A DNA stretch of 64,000 nt from Eudromia elegans (GCA_003342815.1 PTEX01000311.1:246027-310026), one strand, 5' to 3'; positions 1 to 12,633 are shown, numbered from the stretch's first letter. Made by a program: numbers and translations. Notes: generated by a model not told the origin, from the sequence alone.

Positions 1-894
1 GGTTTCCATAATACCGAAGTGGTGATATTTTCTCTATCTCCATTCTTGTGAGCATGTAGGAAACCAGGATGAGTCGGAAATACCCAAGTTCTCGCCCCCT
101 GCAGCACTTAGGGATAAAACCTGCCTGAGGATCTTAATTATGTGTAGACAGAGGTGGAATAAACAGGCCCATCACACTGGGTTTTAACTTTGCATTCTGC
201 TGCCCTCTGTTCCTGCTTCACCACCTCTGTCCTTCTGGTCTAGCTTTCAGCCTGATGGTAGCACAATTAGGAGTCTGGCCCAACTGCCTTGAAAATATTC
301 GGGGATTTAATTGCAGGTGTCTAAGAATCGCTCGTATTTGCCCAGGTTTTACGGAGAGACTGTCACTCCGGTTGAGTTTGTGAGCACTCTGCTCTGCTCC
401 CATCTCTTCTCCTCGCTTAGGGCTTTCAGGTTGTATTTCTCCTATGTGTTCCCAGCAGTTTTCCCTTCCCTCCCCTGAAAAAATCTCCCGGGAAGGAAGG
501 ACGGCTGTTGGGCTGTGCCTTGTGTTGTGGTGCTCTGTCAATAGCGGTAGACCATACCCAGGAATGCACAAAGCAATAAGGCCTTGGGGAGTCCCGGGCA
601 CCCTGCACCTTCCTGAGGGCTGGCAAGAAACCTGTTTCTAGCCTGCAAAAGTTGTGGAGGTGCCGGAGCTGACAGCGTTCCAACCCCGTTCCAAGAAAAA
701 CAAATAACTTTTAAAGTGTGACTAATAGAAAGTGTTTTTTCCCCCCCTTCATCTCCCTTTCAAAGCCCCACGCTTGATGATATTCAGCAAATTCTGGATA
801 TGCTTCAGATTAAAACGGGCATTTTGCACTGGGAGCTCATGCTGGAAAGAGCAAAGGTGGGTTAGTCAAAGCAACGGGGCCAAGTTCTCCGCTT
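1..894. other. Non-coding upstream sequence
   Basis: No gene, RNA or recognisable repeat is visible here. A C-rich pyrimidine tract lies near 735-765. Open frames on both strands near 220-680 overlap each other, show no domain features and have no matching splice sites, so I read them as chance. Confidence 0.6.
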
Positions 895-1170
895 GAGTCA
901 CCTCGTGCCGCNTACTGCAGGCGCTGGAGATTCCCATCAAACAGCTCCCTAGGGTCGCCTGTTGTCTCAGCCCGGAGCCCGCCCACGTATGGAGCAGCCA
1001 GGGCTTTGGATATCCCCAGGCGCTGCGTGTCCTGGCTGGGACAGCGGCGAGGTGGGAGCCNGCTTGCGGAAGGGCAGCACGCCGGGTGTTCGTGATCCCC
1101 CCACGCCGCCACGCGCTCNGCAGCGCTCAGCAACTCGGCGTAACGCGGAGTCCGACCTCAGATTTTACAC
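895..1170. promoter_or_regulatory. CpG-rich patch, possible promoter island
   Basis: By hand I count about 25 CpG dinucleotides in roughly 260 bases with GC near two thirds, an observed/expected ratio close to 0.9, unlike the flanks. It lies about 3 kb upstream of the first candidate exon of the + strand gene model, so it could be the promoter or first exon. I see no confident donor linking it to that exon. Three of the window's ambiguous bases (912, 1061, 1119) fall here, which suits GC-rich sequence that reads poorly. Confidence 0.4.
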
Positions 1171-3960
1171 CGCCACTGTCATGTTGAATAACCACTAACA
1201 GATAATTCTCGATTATCGGAATTTTTTTTCCTCCCCACCTACTCTCTCGTCTTTTTAACGTCCTTTTTGCAGGGACTTCTTCAATTTAATTGAGAGCAGT
1301 TGAAGTGAAACTTCTTTGGCTGGTCTTCTCACCTGCTTAGTGTCTTTGGGTGCTCTGGGCTTCTCTTGTGAAAAATAGTGAGTGGATTTTGTATTTGCCG
1401 CCTGTGTCCCCTTAGGAACTCTGAAGGTTTCGTTGCTGTGTGTCCTTCAGGTGACTCTTTACTGGCCCCTGGAGTGTCTCCTGCTGTGGAAGGTGCTCCC
1501 CCTTCTTTGTTCCTTCCCAGATGTGCTGGGTCCTTTTCCAGGAGGAGGAGTTGGATCTGCACACAGTGCTCCTGACATGGATGTATTGTGGGCTAAAGTC
1601 ATAGTGACTGCTTTCCAGAAATTCGTAATATTCAGCCTGCTTTTCTGTTCACCTCTGATGGCTGAACTGCCTCTTGAAAAGAACTAGCCACAAGATGTAC
1701 TAGATGAGATAATAGCTAATTTAAGGTTTGTTGCTGTGTACCTCCTGTCAGCTTAATTTCGTCTACGTTATCTTGCACTTACTGACATTTTACTGGTCAG
1801 TCACCAAGTGTTGAACCAACCTTTGCCCTTGGCTTTGGCTGGGATGGTCCATATCTTTGTTCTCATCTACAGAAAATTATTTAACTTGGTTGCTCCTGCC
1901 AAGTTGTCAGTAGTGGCAATAGGTTGAATGCAAAAGGTCCTTCTTTGATGGTTGCTCCCAGAACTTTCTACTAAGGTTCAGCAGAAGATAGAAAATACTG
2001 GTTCAAGCTTGTTTGCAACTCAAGCTTGGTTCCCTGGTGGGGACAGACCCCATAGGCCCCACGTTGGCCTCCAGCCATCTCTTTTTGGTGCCTGNTGTGC
2101 TGCTGATGTCTGACTGCCTTCTCTGTCCCTGACGTGTCGGCTTCCTCCTCTCGGCTCTGTTGAGTTCGGTGGAATGATCAGTGAGAAAGAGGGCAGCAGA
2201 CATCCCTGGGCCGTAGATTTGTCCAGCCTGCTCCAAGGGGCACCCAGTGCTGGAGGCTTTACTGCGCCATGGCCTTGGACGTGCTTCATGACCGTTGCCT
2301 TTTTCTCCGTTTGTCCTTTCTTCCTTACACTGTACAAACCTGTTATTGCAGTCTTTCCTGGTCAGTGGTGTCTTCTAGATTGATAGTTTTTATTGCCCTT
2401 TGGGCTTCATCCCACTAGCTTCCCCTCCTTCTTGAAATATTGGGCTGTCAAATGATATATTCCTCCTCTTAACAGCTGATGTATGTTGCTTTATAGATCC
2501 CGCTGTCCATGGAGCCTCACGTGAAAGCTTCCCCTCCTCTGCTGGTGGTTTGGAAGGAAATTGGAAGGACTGAATTTTTCAGATATTTTTAGGTCAGAGA
2601 TTTCCTTCACCTCCACTACCATCCTGTCCTCATTTGATGCCAGTACTTCATGAGCTTCCAAGGTACTCCCTGAAATTTCCTGGGTTCACATTCCTAAAAA
2701 TATGTAAGCAACAAGTTGCCACTTCTGTGCACCTCACTTGGGCATTTACTGAATTCTGCAGAACTGGATGTATTTAATTGAAGAAGTGGAAGTTTTTAAG
2801 GTTGGCTAGGAAGTGAGGATCTGCCAGGTTAGTTTCCTGGCCATAAAGGTACTTCTGTTATGGGGTGGGAAATAATCCTTGGTTCAAAGATTTATGGCAG
2901 GAATTAATTTGTCAGTCAGATACTGCACTTCGTTTTCACACACGTCACCCAAGGAACGTGTGCCTAAAGATAAAACCTCTGAACTTTGTTTCTGAAGCTG
3001 CACGGGTCATAAAAGTTGCCTTGTTGGCATAGATGTGCTTGTCCCAGAGCATCCTTTTCACAATAGCCCTGTTGCATCTGTTCCCAAAACCTGGTTAATC
3101 CCAAAGTATTTCTTTATGAGGAACAGCACTTTTAAAGGAGAGTGGTTGACAGTGGATGTGTAAAAAAAAAAGTAATTCTTACATTAATTAGATCTGTAGA
3201 TTCGGGAGCTTGGAAGCTTCTCAGTAGCAGCCCTGATGACCAAAGACCTAAATTCTGATTGCTGTGGACCCAGTGCTAAACTCTCAGTGATGAGAATAGG
3301 CTAAGGGCCAAAGGTCCTATGTGAGTATCTGCAATTCCTGTTAACCTCAGCAGTGCTTAGCACACATTAAGATTACTTCGGGGACCCTCACTATCTTTTC
3401 AATTAAATTACTTACCTGTAATGGCTCCCTATTAAATGTTAATGTCCTCTGCTCCTTTTTATTGGGTGTTGTTCACCATCTATTATCTTTCTCCCATTTT
3501 TTTCCTCTGTATTTTCATGCTTAAAGATAAACTCAGCAGCACCAGTCAGAACTGGGGCAGAAATTCCAGTGGAATAAGAGTAGGATCACGCAGGATCACA
3601 TAACATTCCCAATACAATGAACACTTTCTTTCTGGCTTTCCTAGACCCTGGAGCGCTTCTGCCTCTCTTTGGTGCTCAAAGCCAGGCGTGCTTGCCAGGG
3701 ACGTGTTGGGTATTCATGGTTTCCAGTGATTTACATTTTGCAGCTTACCTCGAAGGTGTTCATGTTCTGCAGAAGGATACAGTGGACAGCTTTTAGGTAA
3801 AATATTTTCTTTCCAGTGATTTGACTTGAATTCAGCAATTATTCTCACCTTCTTCACATGATTTGAAAGTAGAACTAGTAGGCTTTGGGTCTGAGGAAAA
3901 AAAAATAGATGGAAAGTCTGTATTTAGAAGCCTATTAAAATTGTCTTGTTTTGTCTATAG
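1171..3960. other. Non-coding stretch, nothing recognised
   Basis: This is mixed-composition sequence without a convincing exon, RNA gene or repeat family. Short frames at 1329-1687 and 2003-2383 overlap on opposite strands and look like shadows of GC-richer sequence. One ambiguous base is at 2095. Confidence 0.6.
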
Positions 3961-4111
3961 GCTGTTCCAGGAAGAGAGGAAGAAATCTTGATTTGCCTGG
4001 GCCTGGTGGATCCATTGGTAGTGTAGAGTGAAGTATAGTCACCAGTCTTCCCCATATTGCTCATCCGCTTGGAAGATGCTCTTTCCTTTCTACGTGTGGT
4101 CTAGGAAACAG
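3961..4111 (+). other. Candidate non-coding 5' exon
   Basis: A T-rich tract ends in TCTATAG at 3960, and 151 bases later GAAACAG is followed by GTGAGA. These match a vertebrate acceptor and donor. All three + frames contain stops, so it cannot be internal coding sequence. It fits as a 5' UTR exon spliced to the exon at 4795, whose ATG lies 31 bases inside. The model is inferred from splice signals only, and isolated pairs of such signals also occur by chance. Confidence 0.28.
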
Positions 4112-4794
4112 GTGAGAGCAATTGCCACTTTCCTGCTTTAAAGGCTGAAGGTTGGAGTGTTGTCTTCACACATTGGGTTCCTCTTTAATGTGTGATTAGT
4201 GGTAATCTGACTACACAAAACAGGAGGAACGTGAAGAGGTATCATATTTTACCAGTGGTAACGTTCCGGAATTGATTTTGTTGCCTTTGACAATTTGATT
4301 TCCTAAATATCTGGCACTTTGTAAGGCAAGTGTGAAGTGACTTCAGAAAGCAAAATCTTGACTGTTTCTTCCACGTTCTCCTGGCTTTTTTCGTCTGTGC
4401 TTTTCCCACCCATCCTTGCTACCTGAGAGATCCTGTCTGCCAGCAAGGACAGGAGGAGTGAACAGCTGGACCTGCTCGTCCCCCTCAGGCTTCTTTCCCC
4501 AGCTCCATCTCTACTCTGGGAGCTGATGCATTCCTGTCATGGCTGCCAGGTACAGAGTTTGCTCTCTCCAGAGCTGGTGGTGGCTGTACGGGTTGTATCT
4601 CTTTGGCAAGTGTGACAGCTTCCAGGCAGCATAATTTGGAGGACTTACCAAGTCATAACTCCTTGTCTCTTCTTCCCTCTGGAGTAGCAGGACATTTTCC
4701 AGCCTCAGCGTAACCAGTAAACTTGCTCCTGTTGCCCACTCACTTTTTTAGCTAGGGAGTATATTTGCATTAAGGCTCTTCCTTCTTCTTCCAG
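4112..4794 (+). other. Candidate first intron
   Basis: This lies between the possible UTR exon and exon A. It ends in a pyrimidine-rich tract (CTTCCTTCTTCTTCCAG) that makes a strong acceptor at 4794. An octamer-like ATTTGCAT sits at 4763-4770, just before that tract. Nothing else is recognised. Confidence 0.35.
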
Positions 4795-5025
4795 CTGCCC
4801 CCTTGCTCATCCCTCCTGGAGCAGGATGAACCTCTCCAAAGGGCTTCTCGCAAGGGTGCCCCAGGGTTTCTCCTGCGTCAGCCCTCAGGACAACCTAGAA
4901 GGTCTGCTGGACTCAAAGATTTTAACAAACCCATTTGAAGATCTCGTGCAGCACAAAATTAGTGACTTGGATGTGGCTTCCAGATACCCCTTCCAAAGGC
5001 AAATCATTGTTTCCAGAAAATTCAG
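4795..5025 (+). CDS. Candidate coding exon A of an unrecognised gene (start ATG at 4826)
   Basis: This 231-base segment lies between a strong acceptor (TTCTTCTTCCAG) and a strong donor (TTCAG|GTAAGA). Only one of its three frames is open: it opens with one base completing a codon and ends with two bases (phase 2 in and out). The downstream in-frame stop is created by the donor itself (G TAA). The ATG at 4826 has A at -3 and would be the start codon if the upstream exon is UTR. From it the exon gives 66 codons plus part of an Arg codon. The N-terminus is MNLSKGLL; the middle holds a NPFEDLVQHK-like tract and the end is basic (SRKFR). No signal peptide or membrane segment is seen and I do not recognise the family. 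A purely non-coding exon or chance is the alternative. Confidence 0.45.
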
Positions 5026-6499
5026 GTAAGATCCATCGGTCTTTCTCCTACCCTTCCTTTCTTGATAAAACTGTCACCCACCATGTGCTTCACCACCTAA
5101 ACACCTGAGAACGTCTAGTGCTGTGACTGCCACCAGCTGCAGTGACAGTGGTGACTCGGTGCTTGTGTCTCAAGGAAATGAAAGATCTCCTAGGGTATCC
5201 TGTCAAGTTATTTTATTTTGCTCTAACATCCTCTGGCCTGAAGTGAATATCTAAAATCCATCAGATAGCATCACTTGTAATATTTTTGTATAAAGCTGTT
5301 GAACTTAAGCTCCTGTAAAACCCGCATAGCAGTTTGTCTTTCTTTTAATATCATTGTTGCCTGTTAGCATTTTAATTGTAATATTCTTTCTTGCAAGGCT
5401 TTTAAGGATTACCTCTTCAAAGGTGTTGGAAAGGTGATAATGATAATTAAATCTTATCTCAAGTGTAATTTTATGGTTATATAGTACCGTTCCCCAGAAC
5501 TGTGGTTTTGAAACTGGGCTGCGAGCAGATCTCTGGGGTATAACTGAGGAGAAAGCACTAAAACACGACTCCTCAGCACAATTATCTTTATGTCTCTATT
5601 GGAATAAATTTCCAGGGAATTTTTGGAATTTCTTTGATCCTCTTACTACTGTCATTAAATACTAATGTAAAGGAAATATTCCTATCCTTAAAAGTTGCTG
5701 TGGGTCACAAATTGTCAAAAGCTAGAAAGTTGAGAGGATTTTGTCTGAGTTTTCTATATGAGAACATAGCTGAGAGCACAAATATGTGTATAGGCAACTC
5801 GGACGTCCCGTGGAGAAACTTCAGTCCAGAGCATCTCAACTTCCTTCTTGCTGTTACAGTTAGAATTATGTAGTTTTTGAGACAAGATTAGTCTACATTA
5901 TCCCAAAAGTGAAACACTAATCCAGTTTTAAGGTTATTGAAACTATTTGCGAGTCTTGGAATTCAAACAATACTGTGGTAACCTGACTGTTTCTGTTAAT
6001 CATCTGCTGAGCCTTGTAGAATGTTGCATTTACATCTAATACTCATGTAGAACCTCCTTTCTTTTATTATAATTGTTTTCTCTTTTATCCATTTTATTTT
6101 AGGTAGTTATATGTTACTGGCAAAGTGCTTTACCAACGCGGGTGGGNTTTTTTTGTTATTAGTCCTTTAAAAAGCTTTTAAATTTTTTTTGCATGGCTAA
6201 CCCCTATGTTTTAAAACTTCTTGATGCAATAGAGATTTAGACAGGAGTTGGTTTTGTAGGTTCGGGGCCATATTTCTTTCTTTTGCTTTCTCTTTTTCTC
6301 TCTTTCAACCTTGGCAGCCTCATAATTGTGTGACTTCTCACACACATTAACGGGAGTTACACATTCATATGGAGAAAAGAGCACATTCCCACCCTCCTGC
6401 TTTAAAACGTATCCCGTAGATAATACGAAAGGCTTTCTAGCTCTAATGATTTTTTTTCCCCTAATGTTTGTTTTAAAAAGTGTTCCTCTGTAGGGGGTT
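5026..6499 (+). other. Candidate intron sequence, nothing recognised
   Basis: AT-rich sequence without exons or clear repeats. The frame at 5634-5873 has no matching splice sites and looks like chance. The long minus frame at 6211-6771 reads straight through the palindromic repeat at 6500-6559, which argues against it being coding. One ambiguous base is at 6147. Confidence 0.5.
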
Positions 6500-6559
6500 G
6501 ATCCAAAGCCCATTGAAGTCAGTGGGAATTTTTCCCTAGAATTCAATGGACTTTGGATC
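6500..6559. repeat. Diverged palindromic repeat, MITE-like
   Basis: Arms at 6500-6520 and 6539-6559 are reverse complements at 19 of 21 positions, with an 18-base centre. The arm core GATCCAAAGYCCATTGAA is wording I know from repeats widespread in turtle, crocodilian and bird DNA, usually with CCATTGACTTCAATGG. I read it as a solo remnant of such a non-autonomous palindromic element. The family assignment is from memory and was not searched; the inverted repeat itself is directly visible. Confidence 0.7.
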
Positions 6560-8994
6560 TGGTCCTTGGGTAGCTCCGGGAGGTCGCGCGCTCGTTTTCT
6601 GCAGCTGTCCTTGGGGGCGTTGGAGGAAAGCTGCTGCCCAGCCACCTCCACAGTGGTCCGAAAGCAGCATTCCTGCAGAATTCCAGCTGCACGGTGGCAG
6701 GAATAGACACCTAGATTGGCTTTTCTGCTTTCTTTTCCCCTCACCATGAAGTGGCATAAAAGTCTTGTCAATCAGGTTGCTGGACGTGCCTATGCCATTG
6801 CTTAAATGTTAAATATTTTCTTAAGCTTCTTACCCAGATAGGTTTAGAAGGACAGGCAGTCCATATGTACACTTCAAGGGTTTTAAGATAATGGTCCTAA
6901 GTCAACCTTGCCTTTAATCCCGACAAAGACGCTTGGTCCCTGTGTGTTCCTGGCAACTCCCATCCACCTTCCTGTCAAGGCAAAGCTCTGTGGAAACTCG
7001 GGTGGAAAGAGGGCTGCAGGGCTGATCCCGCTGCACGTCCCGAGCTCGGCTTCATCCTGCCTTCCTGTTGACCTTTGTAATNAAATGTCAGCTCTTTCCG
7101 AGGCTTTACATGTCAGCAAGATAGTGGTTGAAAGACAGAGGTTGAACGTTTGCTTATAGGGTCTGTAGGTAGACTTGCTCTGAAATGAAGCTCTTATTTT
7201 GGAAGGCTAAGGATTGGATTTGAAGAAATGACTAATACCTGTGCATTGCTAACTGGTGCATTTGTATTAGAGTCGTCTCTTGCAAGTTAAAGCACATTTT
7301 ATTTTGACTGTTAGCCCTTGAAGTTCTTTTAGTTTTGATTGAGCAACTGTTGGTGCCTGACTCTTGTCATTTTGTTCTCACCTGGTAGAAAGTTTATCCT
7401 GGTTTTGCAATGTTCTTATTTGTCATAGTCACACTGTATACAATGCATTTGTATGCATCAGTTTGGTGGGTTTGCCTCTTAGGTTATCCAGCTTTACACA
7501 ACATGTGTCAAATCCAGAATATTTCCTCTCCCTGTCCTGTTTTATCTGGCTTGGGTAGAGAGAGAATAGATCTAGTTAATGCATGAGGCAGACAGGAGAA
7601 GGGGAGCTGTGAAGCCTTTAATTGCATTAATCTCTTTTCACATCAAACTGGGAAAACTGAAAGCAATTCCCCCGTGTGAAGCCAGGAAAGCTCCAAAGGA
7701 GAGGAGGAGCCTGTGAGGCTCTTCGGGTGGTTCCAGCTCACGGGCTGCTCCCTAGAGATGCGCTTGATGCTCCTCTTGAAGGAACACGGGTGGACAGATG
7801 TGTTGCTGTGGATGACCATGGGGAGCTGGGCTGTTTCTGCAGGCCTGTGCCCCCTGCCCACCTCAGCACTGCAGCTGACAGCGGAGGCTTCCTGCCCTGA
7901 CGTGGTTTATTGGCTTGGTGTTAACACGCACGGTGCCAGTATGGACTACATGTAGTCGTATGCATGCATACGTGGAAATAGATATGTGTATAGTAGGCTT
8001 CTGGATAACCTGTTCCTTAACTTCTTTACCCTGCCTAGGCGCTCTGCTCTCCTGTGTGCTGTGTGCTCGAGCGAGCAGCTCTTTGCCACACTTTTCTTTC
8101 CAGCAGAGGAGTCAGACCTTGATTTTCCTCCACCGCTGTGAAGTCTGGAGGATCCAGCAGGTTTGGGNTCTGTTCAAGTGAATTCAGGGAGCCGGTCAGT
8201 ATAGCCTGAAGCATGATACATATTTATGTGCATCTATAGNTGCGTTTAAATCTCCCTCTCAAGACCTTTGTTTTCCTCTGCGGAAGACATAAATGTTTTC
8301 TCCTCCTCCGTGAATAGCTGTATGAAAGAAGGAAATTTGTATTTAATGAGGGCTTGTCTCCTGGTGTTTACAAATTCCTCTGCGAGGAGCCTGCAGCAGC
8401 AGGGCACGGAGACATTTATACCCTAATAGGATTTACCTTTACAAATATCTGAAAACCTTTTAAAGCAGAGATTAAATTGTTTAGCTCAATATTTAATCTG
8501 TTACTTCCTCTTTAAAGATGCCCTGTGGAATTTGTCATACACTGAGCTGATAACACATAATATTGATCAGTCATAAACATAAAACAGAGAAATCTCAGGA
8601 AGTCGTCTGCAATCCTTTTCTTTTTAATTAAATTTTGATCTGAACTGCTTTTTGATTAATTTTCTTATTTGTAAGTATGTGAATTCTGGGGGCCAGCAAG
8701 TTTCTTAAGTTGCCTGGCATTGGTCTCTGGTGAGTGGCTTAGCTCAGGAACAGTATGATTGCATTTTTATGGTTTTCAGATATTTAATAGCTTCTTCCTG
8801 TCATTTTCTGAATGAGTGAATAAGGTTTAGCCCTCTGGGAGCCAGCGCAGCATCGGAGAGTGGAGAAAATGACTCGGATCTGTGTACTTGACTGATTGCC
8901 TTAGTCTTAATTGTTCTCTTAATTAGCTGCAGTAGCAACTGCATCTGGGGAGAGATCAGGGTATTGGTAAACAGCTCCACCTTGGAGCTCTGCG
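6560..8994. other. Candidate intron, AT-rich in its 3' half
   Basis: No exon was supported. The part near 8380-8660 is AT-rich with repeated TTTAAAG, TTAAT and ATATTTAAT-type words and little simple repeat, so it could be a conserved non-coding element; conservation cannot be judged from one sequence. A short perfect palindrome (AGCTCCA CCT TGGAGCT) lies at 8973-8989. Ambiguous bases are at 7082, 8168 and 8240. Confidence 0.5.
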
Positions 8995-9480
8995 TGATGC
9001 TGTTGGAAACGTGACAATGCACGCGGGCTCCGCGGGGACAGCAACCTGCCAAATGGGCAGCCCCTGAAGTCTTTGGTCTCCTCGTGCGATCTGTCATTCC
9101 CGTCCGCGAGATGCAGGCCCCCGACTGTTTGTTCTTAAACAAATNAAGCTTTAATATGCCCAAAGCCGGCCTCGCTGCGCGGCGCGAGGGAAGGGCGGAA
9201 CAAAAGGGAGCCGCTGGTGCGTCGCTCCCGGAAACTTGAGGGTTTTTCCCGGATTAGGAGGGCAAGAGAGAGGTGTGCGTGGGCGAGGCGAAGGGCGCTG
9301 CGGGCGGTTTGCAGCCCAGAGCATCCCCAAGCCCCCTTCCTGCCGTGGCTGCCGCCTCGAGCGCCAGCACAAGCTGCCCAGGCTGCCCAGGCCCTTGGGC
9401 TGCTCCNTGTGGCCGCACAAAGGACACGCGGCAGCCGAGCGGAGTGCCGGCCCAGCCCCATTCCCGCAGGACTCACGGGT
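8995..9480. promoter_or_regulatory. CpG island-like segment
   Basis: From 9163 to 9480 I count about 30 CpGs in about 310 bases with GC in the mid-60s percent, an observed/expected ratio near 0.9. The preceding 150 bases add about 11 more. This meets the usual CpG-island definition by hand count. No gene clearly starts here: frames run through on both strands without splice support. It could be an internal or antisense promoter, an enhancer, or unmethylated intronic DNA. Confidence 0.5.
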
Positions 9481-9610
9481 TCCCTTCCGAAATTAACCTG
9501 TTTTTAATGAATTACGCTGACTCCCCTCCCTCCCACCAAGTGAACGAACCCACTGCTATGGGGCAGTATTCTCTTTCCAAATACCGACTTGTTCCTTCTT
9601 ACGTGCTGGA

Positions 9611-9625
9611 GAAGAAGAAGAAGAA
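9611..9625. repeat. (GAA)n microsatellite
   Basis: Four and a half GAA units follow GTGCTGGA. The tract is short and ordinary. Confidence 0.8.
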
Positions 9626-10315
9626 AATGAGCAGAATGTTTACTTTTTTTTTGCTGCCAAAAATAAGTGCAGGATTATGGGAAAGTGGGACAAGATGTGT
9701 TGCTATGTGTCGCCTGACTTTCAGAAGACTGATTTGTGGACCAGAGCTGGGTATCTCTTTCTTAAGTGCCGTCACTGCTGAAAATTGTGCGCAGTCTGCT
9801 TATCCCAGGGGTTTAGTTTCTAACGTGGACTCTTCTGTAATCTCTANTTAACAGGAATTTTGGGCGCTCTTTTGCCCTGCAGCTCTGCTGGGTTTCCAGC
9901 CTAGCTCCTCCTCCTGCAGGAAGGCACCACGTGTGCTTCCCACTAAGGTTTTAGTGCTAATGTATCGCCCATAGCCAGGCCCTCCTGCTGAGCCCCGGGT
10001 TGAACTCTTCACTGTGGAGAGAAGACAGGCTTGGCTAATAGCGATCGGATATCCTGCACAGGATAAAAAAAGGCCATTTAGTCAGGTTTGTAGTAGGTAA
10101 TTCTGAAATTAGTAGCGATGGTTAAACTGCATTTTATTATATCAAGGGAAATAAANTTCTGTAGGGAGTGGTGTGCGCTGGAATTTGGTATCAGCAGTGG
10201 TTAAAGTTTTATGACAAATTAACGCCTCCAATGAGACAACCAGAAGTTAAATCTGGATAGAAGAAAGCTCTTTAGCTTTCTAAGCCTAGATCCCTGCTTT
10301 TGAATTCACATGGAA

Positions 10316-10343
10316 ATTCCCACTGCATTCCCACTGCATTCCC
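10316..10343. repeat. 11-base tandem repeat, about 2.5 copies
   Basis: The unit ATTCCCACTGC is repeated exactly twice, followed by ATTCCC. It is a small local duplication. Confidence 0.85.
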
Positions 10344-11136
10344 AAGCAGCTCCAAGAGGACGTTGAACCAGGTGCTCCGGTGTATGGAGGAAGGCAGCTC
10401 TGTCCCAGTGTCCTTTCCTGCCTCCTGCTCAGCCCACCTCCCCAAACCTCTAGCAGCTGTAGGTTTCACTGTAGGTTTCCCCANTTTAGATCTCAGAAAT
10501 AACATACAGTCCCTCTTGGAAGACCCTTGTGCGAGCTCGTTCTTGCATGATGACAAACGAATATATTCATACTCTGCTATGTAAGCCAAGACAAAACCCT
10601 GAGAGTCAGTGAGCTCACTCGCTTGCCGTGGTACAAATGCAGAATATCTCCAGTTTTCAACATTCTGAGAAAACGTGTAGCAAGACCAGAATATGATCTA
10701 GTATCCACGTCGTAAAAGCCTTACTTAAAACTCATGAGTGACTGACTGACGTATTCTAAGGGCAAAATATGATCAGCAATATAGATAATTCTACTGCCTA
10801 GGTTTTGATACCGGACTGTGCTTATAATTTCCTTTGCAATTTGCCCTTTGATATTTTTAAGCTAATTTGGAGAAATAAGGGTTTCTATATNATTTGTCTG
10901 GGTGGGTGCAGAAAGTGTTAGTGGAAAGTAGACTTCTATGCTTGTTGGACTAGACNGAGTTGATCAAGAACTGTTTTTCTAACCCCTAGTATTCATAAAT
11001 CTGAAATATACATCTGTATTTTTANTTATAGTCAAGTTAGGAAATAAAGTGTATTGGAGACTTCTCATGGTTTGCTACCTGAGTTTCCATGAGTCGTCAT
11101 TCTAAGCCTCTCTCTTCTCTGGGTGGGTGTTTTTAG

Positions 11137-11260
11137 GGATAACCTGGATGCTGAGAGCTGGCCCTGTGGGATGTGAATGGAATAAGCGCCGGCTCCCGGA
11201 CAGTGGCGCGCGGTGCCCTCCTGCCCTGCGGGAGCACCGGAGAGGACGGCGCTGGTGCAC
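11137..11260 (+). other. Weak candidate exon, unattached
   Basis: A 124-base GC-rich segment lies between TGTTTTTAG and CAC|GTGAGT. It has no phase partner in the gene model, and similar acceptor/donor pairs arise by chance in this window. It could be a non-coding transcript exon or nothing. Confidence 0.12.
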
Positions 11261-12633
11261 GTGAGTTTCCCTTTCCTTCCCCTGGGCTTTGAACTGAAAT
11301 GGGCTCTGCCAGCCTACGCAGGATGGCAGGAGAGGGGCACGCTGCTGGCTTTGCTCCTAAATTGCATGGATTTGCCCAGCTTCGTTTTTGTTATTCATAT
11401 GTTATTTATTTAAATGTTAGCGTATTAAATGTTAATAGGATTTGGTGTTGTGTGTCTAAGCAGCATGGCCGATCTAGTTGACACTGTAAGCTCATGCTCT
11501 GTTTTGTACACAGCTGAGCATGTTGTTGTTGTTCAATAAATAATAAATTATAATCAACATCATTAAAGTCCTTCCTCTGATTGCCAAAATAATATGAAAA
11601 TAGGAAGGAAATTACTTTGTGCGTGGGTTCCTGTGTCTTGCTGGTGTCAGGAACATCAGCTCTTAGTAGCTGGCTGCCTTCAGCACTTCTGAAAATGCCA
11701 GTCTGCCTTAGGAGTCTCATGGTATGTACCTATGGGAAAAGCTGCAGCCTTTCCTGTGCCTGTTCTGAGCAGGGCAGATGCCCTCTCCTCTCTCCTGCAG
11801 CCATGGACAAGTGCTTTTGGAGTAAATGCTGCACATTGGGAAACACAATTTCCATATAAATGATATTGGCTTCATGTTCTGCTTTGGAGGTTGAAAAGAA
11901 AAGGTGGAGGCAAAAGACATGTCTCCAGATTTCTGTGTGAGTTTAGCTTTTGGAGAGCTCTATCCTCAGTGATATTTATCGCCTGAACTTTGCTATAGTT
12001 GGGGGGGAAATAGGGTTAAATTTTATCAGCGTAGTGTAGTGTCGGCAGGCAGGTCTAGCCACTGGATGTGCAGAGTAAGAGAATACTAACTTCAGACATG
12101 CAGCAGAGGTGAGAGCACGGTGAGTCTACATAGGCTTGGAACGGTTCACGGAGTGGCTGCAGTATCTGCCTGCTCCTGCTCAGAGNGCCCTGTCCTCCTC
12201 CTGCATCAGCTTTTTAATTTAAGTGGCCTCTGTTTGGCGTATTTTACTGCTTTTTTGGCTGTTCAGAACCGCGCTGGTTTCTGGGAGGATGCTCATCAGG
12301 AAGTATTCTTCAGGACGGGCAGAGAAAAATGTTCTTTTATACCAGAGGCTTGGAGGAGTTTTGCTCTCTTGCTTGTTTGTAAGGCGTTACCTTGCCTTCG
12401 AGCGCCCTCAGAAAGTGATAATCGCAGTGAATCCCTGTTGATCAGAGCGGAGAGAAAAGCGGTTGTGGTGCCTGCTAAGCCAAACAGTAATTTTCTTTTT
12501 CTTGCTTTGAAAGAGATTAAAAAGCTGTTTTTTTCTCCAAGCCTGTGATGCTTTGGTTTCCCGNGAGTAAGTATTGTAAATGTACAAAGTTATAGTCAGA
12601 TTTTCGGAGGCAAACAGATAATTATGGTTATCT

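Noticed and set aside
6211-6771. 186-codon minus-strand open frame
   Set aside because: It reads through the palindromic repeat at 6500-6559 and lysine-rich low-complexity sequence; no family resemblance.
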